A DNA stretch of 49,991 bases from an uncultured Tissierellia bacterium (GTDB lineage: Bacteria; Bacillota; Clostridia; Tissierellales; Tissierellaceae), in NCBI GenBank assembly GCA_946402705.1, contig CAMIXG010000011.1:1-49991 (forward strand). Reading direction: 5' to 3'. A program made the position numbers and the translations under genes. The notes under the pieces were generated by a model. The model was not told where the DNA came from, searched no databases, and saw only the letters and a program-made list of their open reading frames with translations. This document shows positions 35,791 to 46,200 of this stretch, piece by piece; the first letter of the stretch is position 1, and every line of letters begins with the position of its first letter.

Positions 35791-37728
35791 ATGCGATTAT
35801 CAGGATTAGCATCAGGTATGGATACTGATTTAATGGTATCTGAAATGATGAAAGCAGAAAGACTAAAACTAGATAAGTTTGGTAGAAGCAAACAAACTGA
35901 CTTATGGAAACAGGCTGAATATCAAAAAGTTAATAAAAATATAGCTAATTTCATATTAAATTCACAAAAAAATATGGGTCTTAAAAAGACAGCATCAACA
36001 GGACTAATGATAAACCAATCTTACAAAACATTGGACTATATGAGAATTGCAAAGTCTTCTAATGTGGATATTGCAAATGTTAAAGTTACAAGCAAGGCAC
36101 AGAATGGAACATTTAAAATAGAAATTAATGAAATACCAGAAGGGTCTTATGAGACTGTTAAAGTAGATGATTTAAATGCAAAACATACTGATGAGCTGAG
36201 AATTGGAGATGTAGTAGTATATGAAGGGGCATCAGAAAATGGTGAAGGAATCACTACAAAAGAGTTAATAAAAATGATAAATAATAATAAAGACCTTAAG
36301 GAAAAGGGCGTAAGTGCTTTTTATGATAATGGAACTAAATCTTTATTTATACAAGGAGATGCAGGTTTAAATTTAAGCATAAGCGCTTATGAAAAAGCAT
36401 CGATTTCAGAGAAAGAATTGAAATTAAATGCCAATGGAGAACTTGAAGAAGCTGTTGTAATTTCAGGAGTTGAGTTTGAAGAAGGAAAAAAACTATCTGA
36501 CATAACAGAGTATTTCAAGGATGACAAATTCGTGGATATAAAAGATAAGGGAAATGGTAAAGTAGAAATAAGTGAAAGAAGTAGAGAATTAAAAACTGAT
36601 AATGTATTAGTTAGTCCAACTGAAACTGCTGATTATCATAATGTTAATGGAGAAGATGTTTTAAAAACAGAATTGACTATTGGTGGAAAAATATTTGCAC
36701 AAGGTACTAAAGTAGAAGAAATAAAGTCTGAAATGGAAGAAATAGGTTATGTAGTCTCAATAAAAGATGGCAAGATGAGTTTTTATGATAGTAAAGATAA
36801 GGGAATAGTAAAGTCAGAAGGAAAAACTGGTTCAGCTACTATAAATGGTGTTGAATTTGAGAACTTGACTAGTGATAAACTTATTTTCAATGGAATAGAA
36901 ATAGAACTGAAAAAAGTTGGTAATTCAACTATAACTGTTGATACAAACTATGATGAAATAGTTGATAGAATTAAAGAATTAGTAGATTCATACAATACTT
37001 TACTAGATGATATATCTAAGGACCTAGGACAAAAAAGATATAAGGATTACCATCCATTATCTACTGAAGAAAAATCTGCAATGAAAGAAAATGATGTTAA
37101 ACTTTGGGAAGAAAAAGCAAAGTCAGGTCTTCTTAATAATGATGAAACATTGAAAAGAATGTTAAACAATACTAGATCTGATATGTATAAAACTGTTAGA
37201 GGTTTAGAAGGAAGTTTTAATCATATAACTCAAATAGGAATTACAACTGAAAAATATGCCAAAGGTACAACAGGTGGTAAACTTCAAATAGATGAGAAGA
37301 AACTTAGAGAAGCTTTAGCAGAAGATGCAGATGGAGTAATGGAGTTATTATTTGGTAAGGGTAAGGAAGAAAACTTAGCAGATGGTAAAGACAAGTTAGA
37401 TTCAGGTGAAACTTTCAACGGTATATTTACTGGTATCTATGATAATATGGTAAATTCTATGAAAGATGTAATAGCAAAATCTGGACCAGGTGAAGATTCA
37501 GAATTACTAAGAAATGTAAGGTCTAATATCTTAATAGACTTTGTAAGTTATAAAGGTAGTATTTCTGATTTAGATAGAAGTATAATGAATATGGAAAAGA
37601 AAATGGCGGATATGGAAGTTCTTCTAGCTAGAAAAGAAGACGGTTACTATAAAAAATTTACAGCCATGGAAAAAGGCCTACAAAAAATGCAAAGTCAAAG
37701 TAGTTGGATTGGCCAACAAATGATGTAA
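35791..37728 (+). CDS. fliD: Flagellar filament capping protein FliD (hook-associated protein 2)
   Basis: 645 residues, ATG behind AGAGGTG. The N-terminal FliD domain opens with RLSGLASGMDTDLMVSEMMK, the classic start. The C-terminal FliD domain (about 400-640) includes VDRIKELVDSYNTLLDDISK and RMLNNTRSDMYKTV, with a final coiled-coil helix ending KKFTAMEKGLQKMQSQSSWI. The variable centre (about 100-380) corresponds to the surface-exposed D2/D3 part of the cap. FliD sits at the filament tip and promotes flagellin folding into the filament. The length is within the long end of the family range. It shares an operon with flaG and fliS. Confidence 0.95.
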   Translation: MRLSGLASGMDTDLMVSEMMKAERLKLDKFGRSKQTDLWKQAEYQKVNKNIANFILNSQKNMGLKKTASTGLMINQSYKTLDYMRIAKSSNVDIANVKVTSKAQNGTFKIEINEIPEGSYETVKVDDLNAKHTDELRIGDVVVYEGASENGEGITTKELIKMINNNKDLKEKGVSAFYDNGTKSLFIQGDAGLNLSISAYEKASISEKELKLNANGELEEAVVISGVEFEEGKKLSDITEYFKDDKFVDIKDKGNGKVEISERSRELKTDNVLVSPTETADYHNVNGEDVLKTELTIGGKIFAQGTKVEEIKSEMEEIGYVVSIKDGKMSFYDSKDKGIVKSEGKTGSATINGVEFENLTSDKLIFNGIEIELKKVGNSTITVDTNYDEIVDRIKELVDSYNTLLDDISKDLGQKRYKDYHPLSTEEKSAMKENDVKLWEEKAKSGLLNNDETLKRMLNNTRSDMYKTVRGLEGSFNHITQIGITTEKYAKGTTGGKLQIDEKKLREALAEDADGVMELLFGKGKEENLADGKDKLDSGETFNGIFTGIYDNMVNSMKDVIAKSGPGEDSELLRNVRSNILIDFVSYKGSISDLDRSIMNMEKKMADMEVLLARKEDGYYKKFTAMEKGLQKMQSQSSWIGQQMM

Positions 37729-37746
37729 TTTATGGAGGGAAAATAA

Positions 37747-38139
37747 TTGGACTTAGGAGCAATCAATCAGTATAAGCAAAATTCTATAGCGACAGCTACT
37801 CCAGAGGAGTTGACATTATTACTATATAATGGAGCTATAAAATATATGAATATAGCTAAGATAAAAATAGACGAAAAGAATATTCAAGAGAAAAACAGTG
37901 CTTTGATAAGGGCTCAAGATATTATATCAGAGTTAAATTATTCTTTAGACATGGAGTACGAAATCTCTGAAAATTTAAGAGCTTTGTATAATTTTGTATT
38001 AGAAAAATTAATTGATGCAAATCTAGAGAATAATACAGAGTATATAGATGAAGCTTTAATAATTGTAAAAGATATGAGAGAGACTTGGGTTGAAGTTATC
38101 AAACAAGTTAAGAACAAATCTATATCTGCAAATGGGTAG
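37747..38139 (+). CDS. fliS: Flagellar export chaperone FliS
   Basis: 130 residues. The start is a TTG codon 8 bases after GGAGGG. There is no closer ATG that keeps the family N-terminus, INQYKQNSIATATPEELTLL. LLYNGAIKYM and an all-helical remainder are typical FliS features. FliS binds the C-terminus of flagellin in the cytosol, keeping it unfolded for export. The length is standard. It follows fliD by 18 bases. No flagellin gene lies in this window. Confidence 0.93.
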   Translation: MDLGAINQYKQNSIATATPEELTLLLYNGAIKYMNIAKIKIDEKNIQEKNSALIRAQDIISELNYSLDMEYEISENLRALYNFVLEKLIDANLENNTEYIDEALIIVKDMRETWVEVIKQVKNKSISANG

Positions 38140-38146
38140 GTGTGGT

Positions 38147-38617
38147 ATGACTACAGAATATTTAGATAAGTTAATCCTATTATCTATTCAAAAGAAAAAT
38201 CTCTTAGAAAAATTCTTAGAAAAAACTAAGCTTCAGAAAGAAGTTATAGAAAATGAAGAAATGGATAAATTAGAAAAAGTTTTATTGGATAAAGATGAGA
38301 TAATATCTGATATAGACAAAATGGATATAATTTATTTGGAAACTTATGGAGATTTTAGGAAAAAAGAGGGTATAGATTCAATTAAGGAAATAGATATTAA
38401 TAAATATGGCAATTTGAAACAATTAAAAGAAGTCACAGTAGAAGTGTCAGACTTATTATCTAAAATAGATTTATTAGATAGGGAAAATATAAAATTAATC
38501 AAAGATAAAGTTGGTAATGTAAAATCTGAACTTAAAAATGTGAAGTCTGTTCAAACAGCATATAAGGGATATAATAATCAAGATATCTCCAGTGTATTAA
38601 TAGACGAAAGAAAATAA
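38147..38617 (+). CDS. FliT/FlgN-like flagellar chaperone (putative)
   Basis: I choose ATG 38147 (156 residues), 7 bases after the fliS stop and close behind AGGTG. The longer form from 38090 would overlap fliS by 50 bases. The protein is almost entirely alpha-helical and charged, with heptad-like leucines (LLEKFLEKTKLQKEVIENEE) and no membrane segment. Size, composition and position after fliS fit the FliT/FlgN family, which escorts FliD or hook-junction proteins to the export gate. I see no single diagnostic motif, so the call rests largely on synteny. Confidence 0.65.
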   Translation: MTTEYLDKLILLSIQKKNLLEKFLEKTKLQKEVIENEEMDKLEKVLLDKDEIISDIDKMDIIYLETYGDFRKKEGIDSIKEIDINKYGNLKQLKEVTVEVSDLLSKIDLLDRENIKLIKDKVGNVKSELKNVKSVQTAYKGYNNQDISSVLIDERK

Positions 38618-38619
38618 TA

Positions 38620-38661
38620 AATGTGTTACTTTATCAAATTGTTAAGATAAGGTAACACATT
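38620..38661 (+). terminator. Long hairpin after the flagellar operon
   Basis: AATGTGTTACTTTATC (38620-38635) pairs with GATAAGGTAACACATT (38646-38661) through 16 positions with one wobble. The T run after it is weak, so it may act as a terminator or as an mRNA-stabilising 3' structure. Confidence 0.6.
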
Positions 38662-38760
38662 GTATTTATATAACAAAATATGGTAAATTATATTATACAT
38701 AAGAAGTAGGACATAGCAAAAAACGATATATTAAAATTATTTAATGTTTTTTAAAAGAGA

Positions 38761-38789
38761 TTGTAAAAATCCACATTTTGTAATAAGAT
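38761..38789 (+). promoter_or_regulatory. Possible promoter for the DUF11 surface-protein operon
   Basis: TTGTAA (38761-38766), 17 bases, TAAGAT (38784-38789). It is a weak match. A leader of about 165 bases would follow. I see no gene or other structure in 38662-38961. Confidence 0.3.
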
Positions 38790-38961
38790 ATAGTAAATAA
38801 TTTGGAGCAATTATAAAATTTGTTAATAATAAAACAGGTATATATACATTTAGATTTTAGACATAATAGCATGTAAAAGCATATCAAACAAGGTTAGTTT
38901 ATTTTTTAGGAAAAATGAATAATCTTTTTATCTGTATGGTTTTTAAAAAGAGGAGGAAGTT

Positions 38962-41900
38962 ATGAAAACCAAGTATAGTGCAATTGAGTTTAAAATCTTT
39001 TTTGCGTCTTTAATATTCTTATCATTTATAATAACTTTTGGAACCGCTAAAAGTTACGCAAATCCTTCAGAAGAAAAATTACATAAAGCATATAAAGAGA
39101 TAGATGAAGAAGTGTATGGAAATATACTGAAACATGTTAATTTTATTGAGCCAAAATCTAAAAATATTGAAGATATAATATCTAAAGATGATATAAGAGT
39201 CAAAGAATTAAGGTTATCAACAATAGATGGTACACCGAGTTGGGATAAGGACGATAACCCAGGAAATGATTCAGGGCCATCAAATGGAATAGTCAGATCT
39301 TTTGATAGAATTAGCTATGATTTGTTATTTGTAACAGAGAGTAAATCACAGACTCTATATAAAAAAGGAAGACTTTATTTTGAAGTCGAATTACCAGTAA
39401 CATCTGATAAAGCAGTTTTTGAAACTGCAGCCATGCCATTGATGGATCAATCATCAAAGTATAAATGGAATATAGAGGAAAAAGATGGTAAGCAGACATT
39501 GAAATGCTATTATCTTTTAGATGTAAGAAAAGGTGATAATGGAAAGGAAATATATCCGTTTCCAAATGTTGGGACATTCCCAGTATATGTTAGAGTTAAG
39601 GCAATGAATAATGGAGAGAAAATAAAACCGACTTTTAGAGCTTCAGTGGAATATATAGAAGATGGAGAGTCTAAAATAGAAGGGGCATATAATAAGAAGC
39701 AAGAGGTAGTTGGAAAAGAGACAACAGTTTCTGCTACTCCAAGATATAATGTAGAAATCAAAAAAACATCTGATAACTATGTTGCAGGTATTGAAACTTA
39801 TGATTTTAACACAGGTAGTGAAGAAGCTTTAAACAAGGGAATAGGAAATGTATTTGGAAAGCTTCAGGGTTATGGAATAAATATACAGGTCAGAAACAAA
39901 GCAAGGGATAATGGACTTAGGGGAGTAGAGTTTCCAAGTGGAGATATAACACTTGAATTAGATATGTCATCTATATATAAGGGCTCAGATACACAGACTA
40001 ATTATGGAAAAGTAAGAGAGCCGTTGATATGGGCATATGGTTCGCATAAGTCAGAAGCTACTAAAAATGGAAGAGAAATAAATCAATATGCCTATAATTA
40101 TCTACCATTTTCACTGCCGACAGATGCTAAGAAAGAAGGCAACCTTAAACCTTTAGAAGATGGAAAACCATCCACGGAAGTATGGAATGGTGGAAACTGG
40201 ACAGTTAATCAAGTTGGGGAAAAAGTATATATCACAGTCAAGGATTATGTTATGAATCAAGATTGGTTCCCATCAGGTGTACCAGGAGCAAACTCATCAT
40301 GGGATAGGTATTATAACTACAAGGATGGTGGAGTAAATAATATAGGGTGTTTCTCAGTAGGAAACCTATACTTGGTAGTGCCCTTTGGTGGAGAAAAACA
40401 ATTTGATCAAGACTATTATCCAAACAAGTTTGGAGAAAGAGGATCAGTTCAAACTACAATTGAACTTACTGATTTTAAAGCAAAATCAGTAACTGGAGTT
40501 GGAGTTAATAAAGAAGAACAAGTGAATCCTACAGATATAAATGATGATAAGGTTATGACGACAGTATCTCTTAAACCAAATGGATATTATGAGAAAACCA
40601 TATATTATACAAGGTATAAGGATCGTGGAACAGGTATAGGACTAGATGGGATTTACGGAGCTGGAGATTTTACGTCAGGAACAGATGCACAGGCTATTGG
40701 TGGTAGTGTTAGTATCGCAAATAGAGCAGACAATAGACCATCAGGAGAAGCTGATAACATAATAAAAGCTCTAAACAGCTTGGTTAAATTTGATGATAAG
40801 GCCTTAGTTTTTGATGATGAAGAAATAAGATATTCTGTTAGTAATATAGATAATAATTTGGTGGAAAAAGTGCATCTATATGCAGCGAAACCAGATGGAA
40901 CAGGCTGGAAAGATGATCAAGAAATGAATGATACTAATGAAGAAGATTTAGTATATTATAAAACGATAGCAGAATTAGAAGCTGATGGTAAAATATGTAT
41001 TGGAATACTGCACGAAATAAGACTGCCAAAGGATTGGCTAGGATATAAAGAACAAATATTTTTTGGATTCTTAGATTTTAATACAAAGGCAGAAAAAGAA
41101 CTTATTGGAAAAACTTTTATGACTACATCAGTTGTGAATGCTTGGAGACAAAAAGATTTTGAAGATGTTTTAAACGAAAACAATAATAAATTCCCATCAA
41201 GGCTAGATATGCAAGTTGGGGAAATTATAAGTAGTAAAACAATAGATACAGATAAAGAATATTATGGAAAGGCGCACTATGATGATAGCGGTTATGTACC
41301 AGATACAGGTGGAGAGCCTTACTGGGGAGACACACTTTATATACTTCCATACAAGGCAGAAATAAAGAAAATAGTAGAACAAAAAGATATAAATAAACAA
41401 AACAAATATTATTATGACATATCACAATTACAGACAATAGCGGACTATAAAATAAGTCCCAAGTTAAACATACCAGAAGAATTACCTAACATAGTAGATA
41501 CAAATTTCACAACAAAAGTAGAGATACAAGATGTTCTAGATAAAGGTCTAGACTATATAGTAGGAAGCGCCATAAAAGGTGGAGATTATGAAGTAAGTAG
41601 TAACCTTAACCTTCCAGGGATAGTTACAGGAGGAGAAAACTTTGAACCTGTAGTAACTACAAATGATAATGGACAGCAAGTCCTTACTTGGATTATAGAT
41701 AACCATAAAATAATGGATGAAATAGATGAAATTCATTATAAGGTTAGAATTGATCCTTTATCAAAAGAAGGTAAGCAATATACAAATACTGCTTCAATAG
41801 GAACAACTGAAGATAAAAGAATTAAAAAATCAGAGAATGGAAATCAGTATATATCAAAAATACAAATAAGTGCTCCATCCTTAATAGTTTCAAATAAAGA

Positions 41901-43209
41901 AGCTAGTAAAAAGGAATACCAACCAGGTGAGGTATTAGAATTTAACATAGAGTGGATGAATAACTCTAAGAGTTATATAAGCGATATGATAATGATGGAT
42001 ACAATGCCGCAAAATGGTGATAGTAAGGGAAGTATATATACTGGAACTTACAAAGTAGAAGAGATAAATCTTGAGTTTCCAGATGGAAAAACAAATGAAG
42101 ACTATAGATTCTACTATACAGAAGATGTAGCAATAGAAGGCAAAAACTCAGGAGACTTTGAATATAAAAACTTTACAGGAGATAATCCATTAGTAGAAGG
42201 CATAACATGGAAAAGATTAGGCATAGGTAGTGATGGAAAAGTAGAGAATATCAAAGATATAGAAACAAAAGCTTGGGTAGTTTTAGGAGATATAGATAGA
42301 GGAAAAGCAGTAAAGGCAAATATAAAAATAACTCCAGAGGGAAATCAAAAAGGCGATATATATGTAAATACAGCCTCAATTTACTCATTAGAAAAACTAG
42401 CTAAAGCAAATGTAGGAATATTTAAAGATGATGCAAGATTAACTACAGAAAAGATAGTAAAAGATGAAGAAGGAAGAGTATTAAAAGATGGAGATAAGGT
42501 AAAAATAGGAGATATGCTCACATATGAAGTAAAGGTAAAGAATCCAACAGTTTATGATATGTTTATGAAAATAACAGATGAAGCTCCTGTAGGAACAGAG
42601 TTAGTGGTGATTGAAGATGAAAATGGTGTAAAGAAACCATTTGGTAAGCTTTCAAATGGTGGGAAGTTATATCTTAATAAATATGAAGATGAGATAAAAA
42701 CAGACATAATGAAAATAAGAGGTAATGAAGAAATAGTATTAACATTTAGTGTATTAGTAGGAATAGATGAGGGAAGAATAAAGAATATAGCAACAGTAGA
42801 GAATTATATGCCAAAAGAAGATAATCCAGAAGAAGCAGGAAATGCAGTAGAGCCTAAAAAACCTGAATCGGTAGAAGTAGTAGTAGAGAAAGCAGAACTA
42901 ATAAAAGCCAGAGTTGTATATATGAAATCCTGGGATGAGGATCCAGATTTTGAATCTGAATATAACAATATAGATAGAACGCAGAATATCAGATTTGAAA
43001 AAGCGACAGGAACGAGTAGTAGAGCGAAAGGATTAGTAAATGGATTTGGATATTCAGGACTGACAGAAGTGTATCTAGGTAAGGAATTAATATATAGCGG
43101 AAAAGACAGTATAAAATCACCAGTGGGAGATAGGATATTGAAAGATGAAGATAGATTAGATGAAGTTAATGATAGTAATATACTTACAATAGTGCATTAT
43201 TATTTTTAA
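38962..43209 (+). CDS. Giant secreted surface protein with DUF11-type repeats (copy A)
   Basis: 1415 residues behind AGAGGAGG. The signal peptide ends near residue 33 (SYA). An N-terminal block begins at about 76: a D-x-RVKELR-x-STIDG motif, then PSWDKDD, NDSGPSNGIVRSFDRISYDL and LFVTES. It is shared with copy B and I know no family name for it. Immunoglobulin-like, beta-rich regions follow. DUF11-type segments begin near 971 (EYQPGEVLEFNIEWMNNS) and 1156 (KIGDMLTYEVKVKNPTVYD). The end (about 1316-1415) is an unnamed domain finishing in IVHYYF. There is no SLH, LPxTG or membrane anchor, so attachment must rely on a partner or on the domain itself. Residues 794 to the end are, apart from the last few codons, encoded by DNA that appears identical to copy B. 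It is the first gene of a probable three-gene operon. Confidence 0.82.
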   Translation: MKTKYSAIEFKIFFASLIFLSFIITFGTAKSYANPSEEKLHKAYKEIDEEVYGNILKHVNFIEPKSKNIEDIISKDDIRVKELRLSTIDGTPSWDKDDNPGNDSGPSNGIVRSFDRISYDLLFVTESKSQTLYKKGRLYFEVELPVTSDKAVFETAAMPLMDQSSKYKWNIEEKDGKQTLKCYYLLDVRKGDNGKEIYPFPNVGTFPVYVRVKAMNNGEKIKPTFRASVEYIEDGESKIEGAYNKKQEVVGKETTVSATPRYNVEIKKTSDNYVAGIETYDFNTGSEEALNKGIGNVFGKLQGYGINIQVRNKARDNGLRGVEFPSGDITLELDMSSIYKGSDTQTNYGKVREPLIWAYGSHKSEATKNGREINQYAYNYLPFSLPTDAKKEGNLKPLEDGKPSTEVWNGGNWTVNQVGEKVYITVKDYVMNQDWFPSGVPGANSSWDRYYNYKDGGVNNIGCFSVGNLYLVVPFGGEKQFDQDYYPNKFGERGSVQTTIELTDFKAKSVTGVGVNKEEQVNPTDINDDKVMTTVSLKPNGYYEKTIYYTRYKDRGTGIGLDGIYGAGDFTSGTDAQAIGGSVSIANRADNRPSGEADNIIKALNSLVKFDDKALVFDDEEIRYSVSNIDNNLVEKVHLYAAKPDGTGWKDDQEMNDTNEEDLVYYKTIAELEADGKICIGILHEIRLPKDWLGYKEQIFFGFLDFNTKAEKELIGKTFMTTSVVNAWRQKDFEDVLNENNNKFPSRLDMQVGEIISSKTIDTDKEYYGKAHYDDSGYVPDTGGEPYWGDTLYILPYKAEIKKIVEQKDINKQNKYYYDISQLQTIADYKISPKLNIPEELPNIVDTNFTTKVEIQDVLDKGLDYIVGSAIKGGDYEVSSNLNLPGIVTGGENFEPVVTTNDNGQQVLTWIIDNHKIMDEIDEIHYKVRIDPLSKEGKQYTNTASIGTTEDKRIKKSENGNQYISKIQISAPSLIVSNKEASKKEYQPGEVLEFNIEWMNNSKSYISDMIMMDTMPQNGDSKGSIYTGTYKVEEINLEFPDGKTNEDYRFYYTEDVAIEGKNSGDFEYKNFTGDNPLVEGITWKRLGIGSDGKVENIKDIETKAWVVLGDIDRGKAVKANIKITPEGNQKGDIYVNTASIYSLEKLAKANVGIFKDDARLTTEKIVKDEEGRVLKDGDKVKIGDMLTYEVKVKNPTVYDMFMKITDEAPVGTELVVIEDENGVKKPFGKLSNGGKLYLNKYEDEIKTDIMKIRGNEEIVLTFSVLVGIDEGRIKNIATVENYMPKEDNPEEAGNAVEPKKPESVEVVVEKAELIKARVVYMKSWDEDPDFESEYNNIDRTQNIRFEKATGTSSRAKGLVNGFGYSGLTEVYLGKELIYSGKDSIKSPVGDRILKDEDRLDEVNDSNILTIVHYYF
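41342..43193 (+). repeat. Direct repeat of 1.85 kb, copy A
   Basis: It reads the same as 45532-47383 at a constant offset of 4190. I compared the two by eye and found no difference until position 43194 (g versus a). Just outside the left edge the two genes diverge quickly. A further near-identical patch lies at about 40876-40980, against 45067-45171. Confidence 0.88.
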
Positions 43210-43250
43210 CTAGTTAGTGAATTGTTAAAAAATAAGAGGAGAGTAAACTT

Positions 43251-46200
43251 ATGAAGAATAAGAACTTAGGAATTAAGTTAATACTGGTGTCACTCACTTT
43301 GTTATTGTTATTTAGTATGAAAGACTTTTCATTTGCAGATGAGTCTAAGCTTCACGAGACGATAACAAGTGATGACTTAAGAGTTAAAGAGCTTAGGGTT
43401 TCAACAATAGATGGTAGCCCGAGCTGGGATAAGGATGATAAGCCTGGAAATGATTCAGGACCATCAAATGGTATAGTTAGATCCTTTGATAGAATTAGTT
43501 ACGACTTGTTATTTGTAACAGAGAGTAAAAGTAAATCCTCATACAAAAAAGGTAGGATGTACTTTGAAGTTGAATTGCCATTAAGTTCAGATGAAGCTGT
43601 GTTTGATATAGCTGCAATGGGGCTTATGGATACTGCAGAGGGATACAAATGGACTGTTGAAGAAAAGAATGGTAAACAGATATTAAGGTGCTATTATCTA
43701 TTAGATGTGAGAAAGGCAGATAATGGCAGAGAAATATATCCTTTCCCAAATGTTGGAACTTTTCCTGTATATGTTAAAGTCAAGGCTATGAATAATGGAG
43801 ATATAGTAAAACCAACATTTAAAGCCTCAATAGAGTATATAGAAAATGGTGAGTCTAAAGTTGAAGGAGCATATAATAAAAAAGTAGAAGTAGATGCTGG
43901 TGATGTTAAAGTTTCAGCAGCTCCAAGATATAATATAATGTTACAAAAAACACCAGACTTATATGCAGGTGCAATAAAAACATTTGATTTTGGAACAGGA
44001 GATGCTACTGCTTTAAATAAAGATGCGGGAAATTTATACGGAAGACTTCAGGGATATGGGATTACAATAGAACTTAGAAATGCTGCTAGAGATAATGGCC
44101 TTAGAGGAATAGAGTTACCCAAGGGAGATATTACCTTAGAATTAGATGTAAGTGCAGAATATTTAGGTTTGGAAGAAACTGAAAAACCAGGTCAGAACTA
44201 TGGTAAGGTAAAAGAACCATTGGTATGGGCTTATGGAGCACATATGTATCAAAATTCAATAAATGGAAGGTCAATAACTCCAGATTCATTAAGTTATCTT
44301 CCAGGAGTTGGGGCAATAGATGGAAAAGAAACAGGAGAGTTGAAGCCACTGCCTGTTAAGACAGGAACATCAAAGCTTTGGAATGGTGGAGATTGGGAAG
44401 TTAATCAAGTTGGAGAAAAGATATATATAACAGTTAAAGATTATGTATTAAATCAAGATTGGTTTCCATCAGGAGCTCCAGGTGGAGCAGATGTTAAAAA
44501 TTATTATGATTATGATTTAGGTGGAGTAGATAATAGGGGTATTTTTTCTTCGGGAGCCATATACTTTGTAGTGCCGTTTGGTGGGGAAAAAATAGAAGAT
44601 CCACAATATTATCCTCAACATTTTGGTGAAGAAGGTACAGTTAAAACAAATTTAGAAGTATCAGATATAAAGATTTCTTCTATAACTGGACAAACTATAA
44701 CAACTAAGGAAGAAATAGTTAAGGAAGACAATAGGATAAATACCAATGTAACACTTACCAATCCAGGAGGATTTAGTAAAAATATAAACTATAGAAATCC
44801 AAAGAGTAAAAGTGGAATAGTTGGTATGGATGGAGTTTATTATTTTGGTAATTATTTAAATGGAACAGATTCTCAGCTAGTAGGTGGTGAGGTTGGATTT
44901 GCAACTCATGTGAGAAATGAACCTTATGGAAACAAGGAAAATGCACTTAAAGGTTTGAACAACTTGGTTAAATTTGATGATAAGGCTTTTGTTATTGATG
45001 GGACAGGGAATTTTGCAGTGACAAATGATGCCCATACTAATAATGATTTAATAGAAACAACACACCTATATGCAGCGAAACCAGATGGAACTGGCTGGAA
45101 AGATGACCAAGAGATGAATGATACTAATGAAGAAGATTTAGTATATTATAAAACGATAGAAGAATTAGAAGCTGATGGTAAAATATGTGTTGGTATTTTG
45201 GATGAACTTAGAATACCATATGATGGAGATTTTTATAGAACTCAGTATATTACAATTATAGGAGATTTAAAACTTAAATCAGACATAGATTTAATAGGAA
45301 AGACATATATGATTACTTCAGTACAGAATGTATGGAGAAAAGCAGATTATAAGAAAACATTAGAAGAAAATGGAGATAAATTTCCATCAAGGCTAGATAT
45401 GCAAGTTGGGGAAACAATAGATAATAAGACAATAGATACCCATAAGAAGTTTTATGAAAAAGCATCTTATGATGACAGTGGTTATGTACCAGCTACAGGT
45501 GGAGAGCCTTACTGGGGAGATACACTTTATGTACTTCCATACAAGGCAGAAATAAAGAAAATAGTAGAACAAAAAGATATAAATAAACAAAACAAATATT
45601 ATTATGACATATCACAATTACAGACAATAGCGGACTATAAAATAAGTCCCAAGTTAAACATACCAGAAGAATTACCTAACATAGTAGATACAAATTTCAC
45701 AACAAAAGTAGAGATACAAGATGTTCTAGATAAAGGTCTAGACTATATAGTAGGAAGCGCCATAAAAGGTGGAGATTATGAAGTAAGTAGTAACCTTAAC
45801 CTTCCAGGGATAGTTACAGGAGGAGAAAACTTTGAACCTGTAGTAACTACAAATGATAATGGACAGCAAGTCCTTACTTGGATTATAGATAACCATAAAA
45901 TAATGGATGAAATAGATGAAATTCATTATAAGGTTAGAATTGATCCTTTATCAAAAGAAGGTAAGCAATATACAAATACTGCTTCAATAGGAACAACTGA
46001 AGATAAAAGAATTAAAAAATCAGAGAATGGAAATCAGTATATATCAAAAATACAAATAAGTGCTCCATCCTTAATAGTTTCAAATAAAGAAGCTAGTAAA
46101 AAGGAATACCAACCAGGTGAGGTATTAGAATTTAACATAGAGTGGATGAATAACTCTAAGAGTTATATAAGCGATATGATAATGATGGATACAATGCCGC

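Noticed and set aside
38090..38146. Longer N-terminus for the FliT/FlgN-like gene
   Set aside because: It would overlap fliS by 50 bases. The ATG at 38147 has a ribosome site at the right place and gives a typical length.
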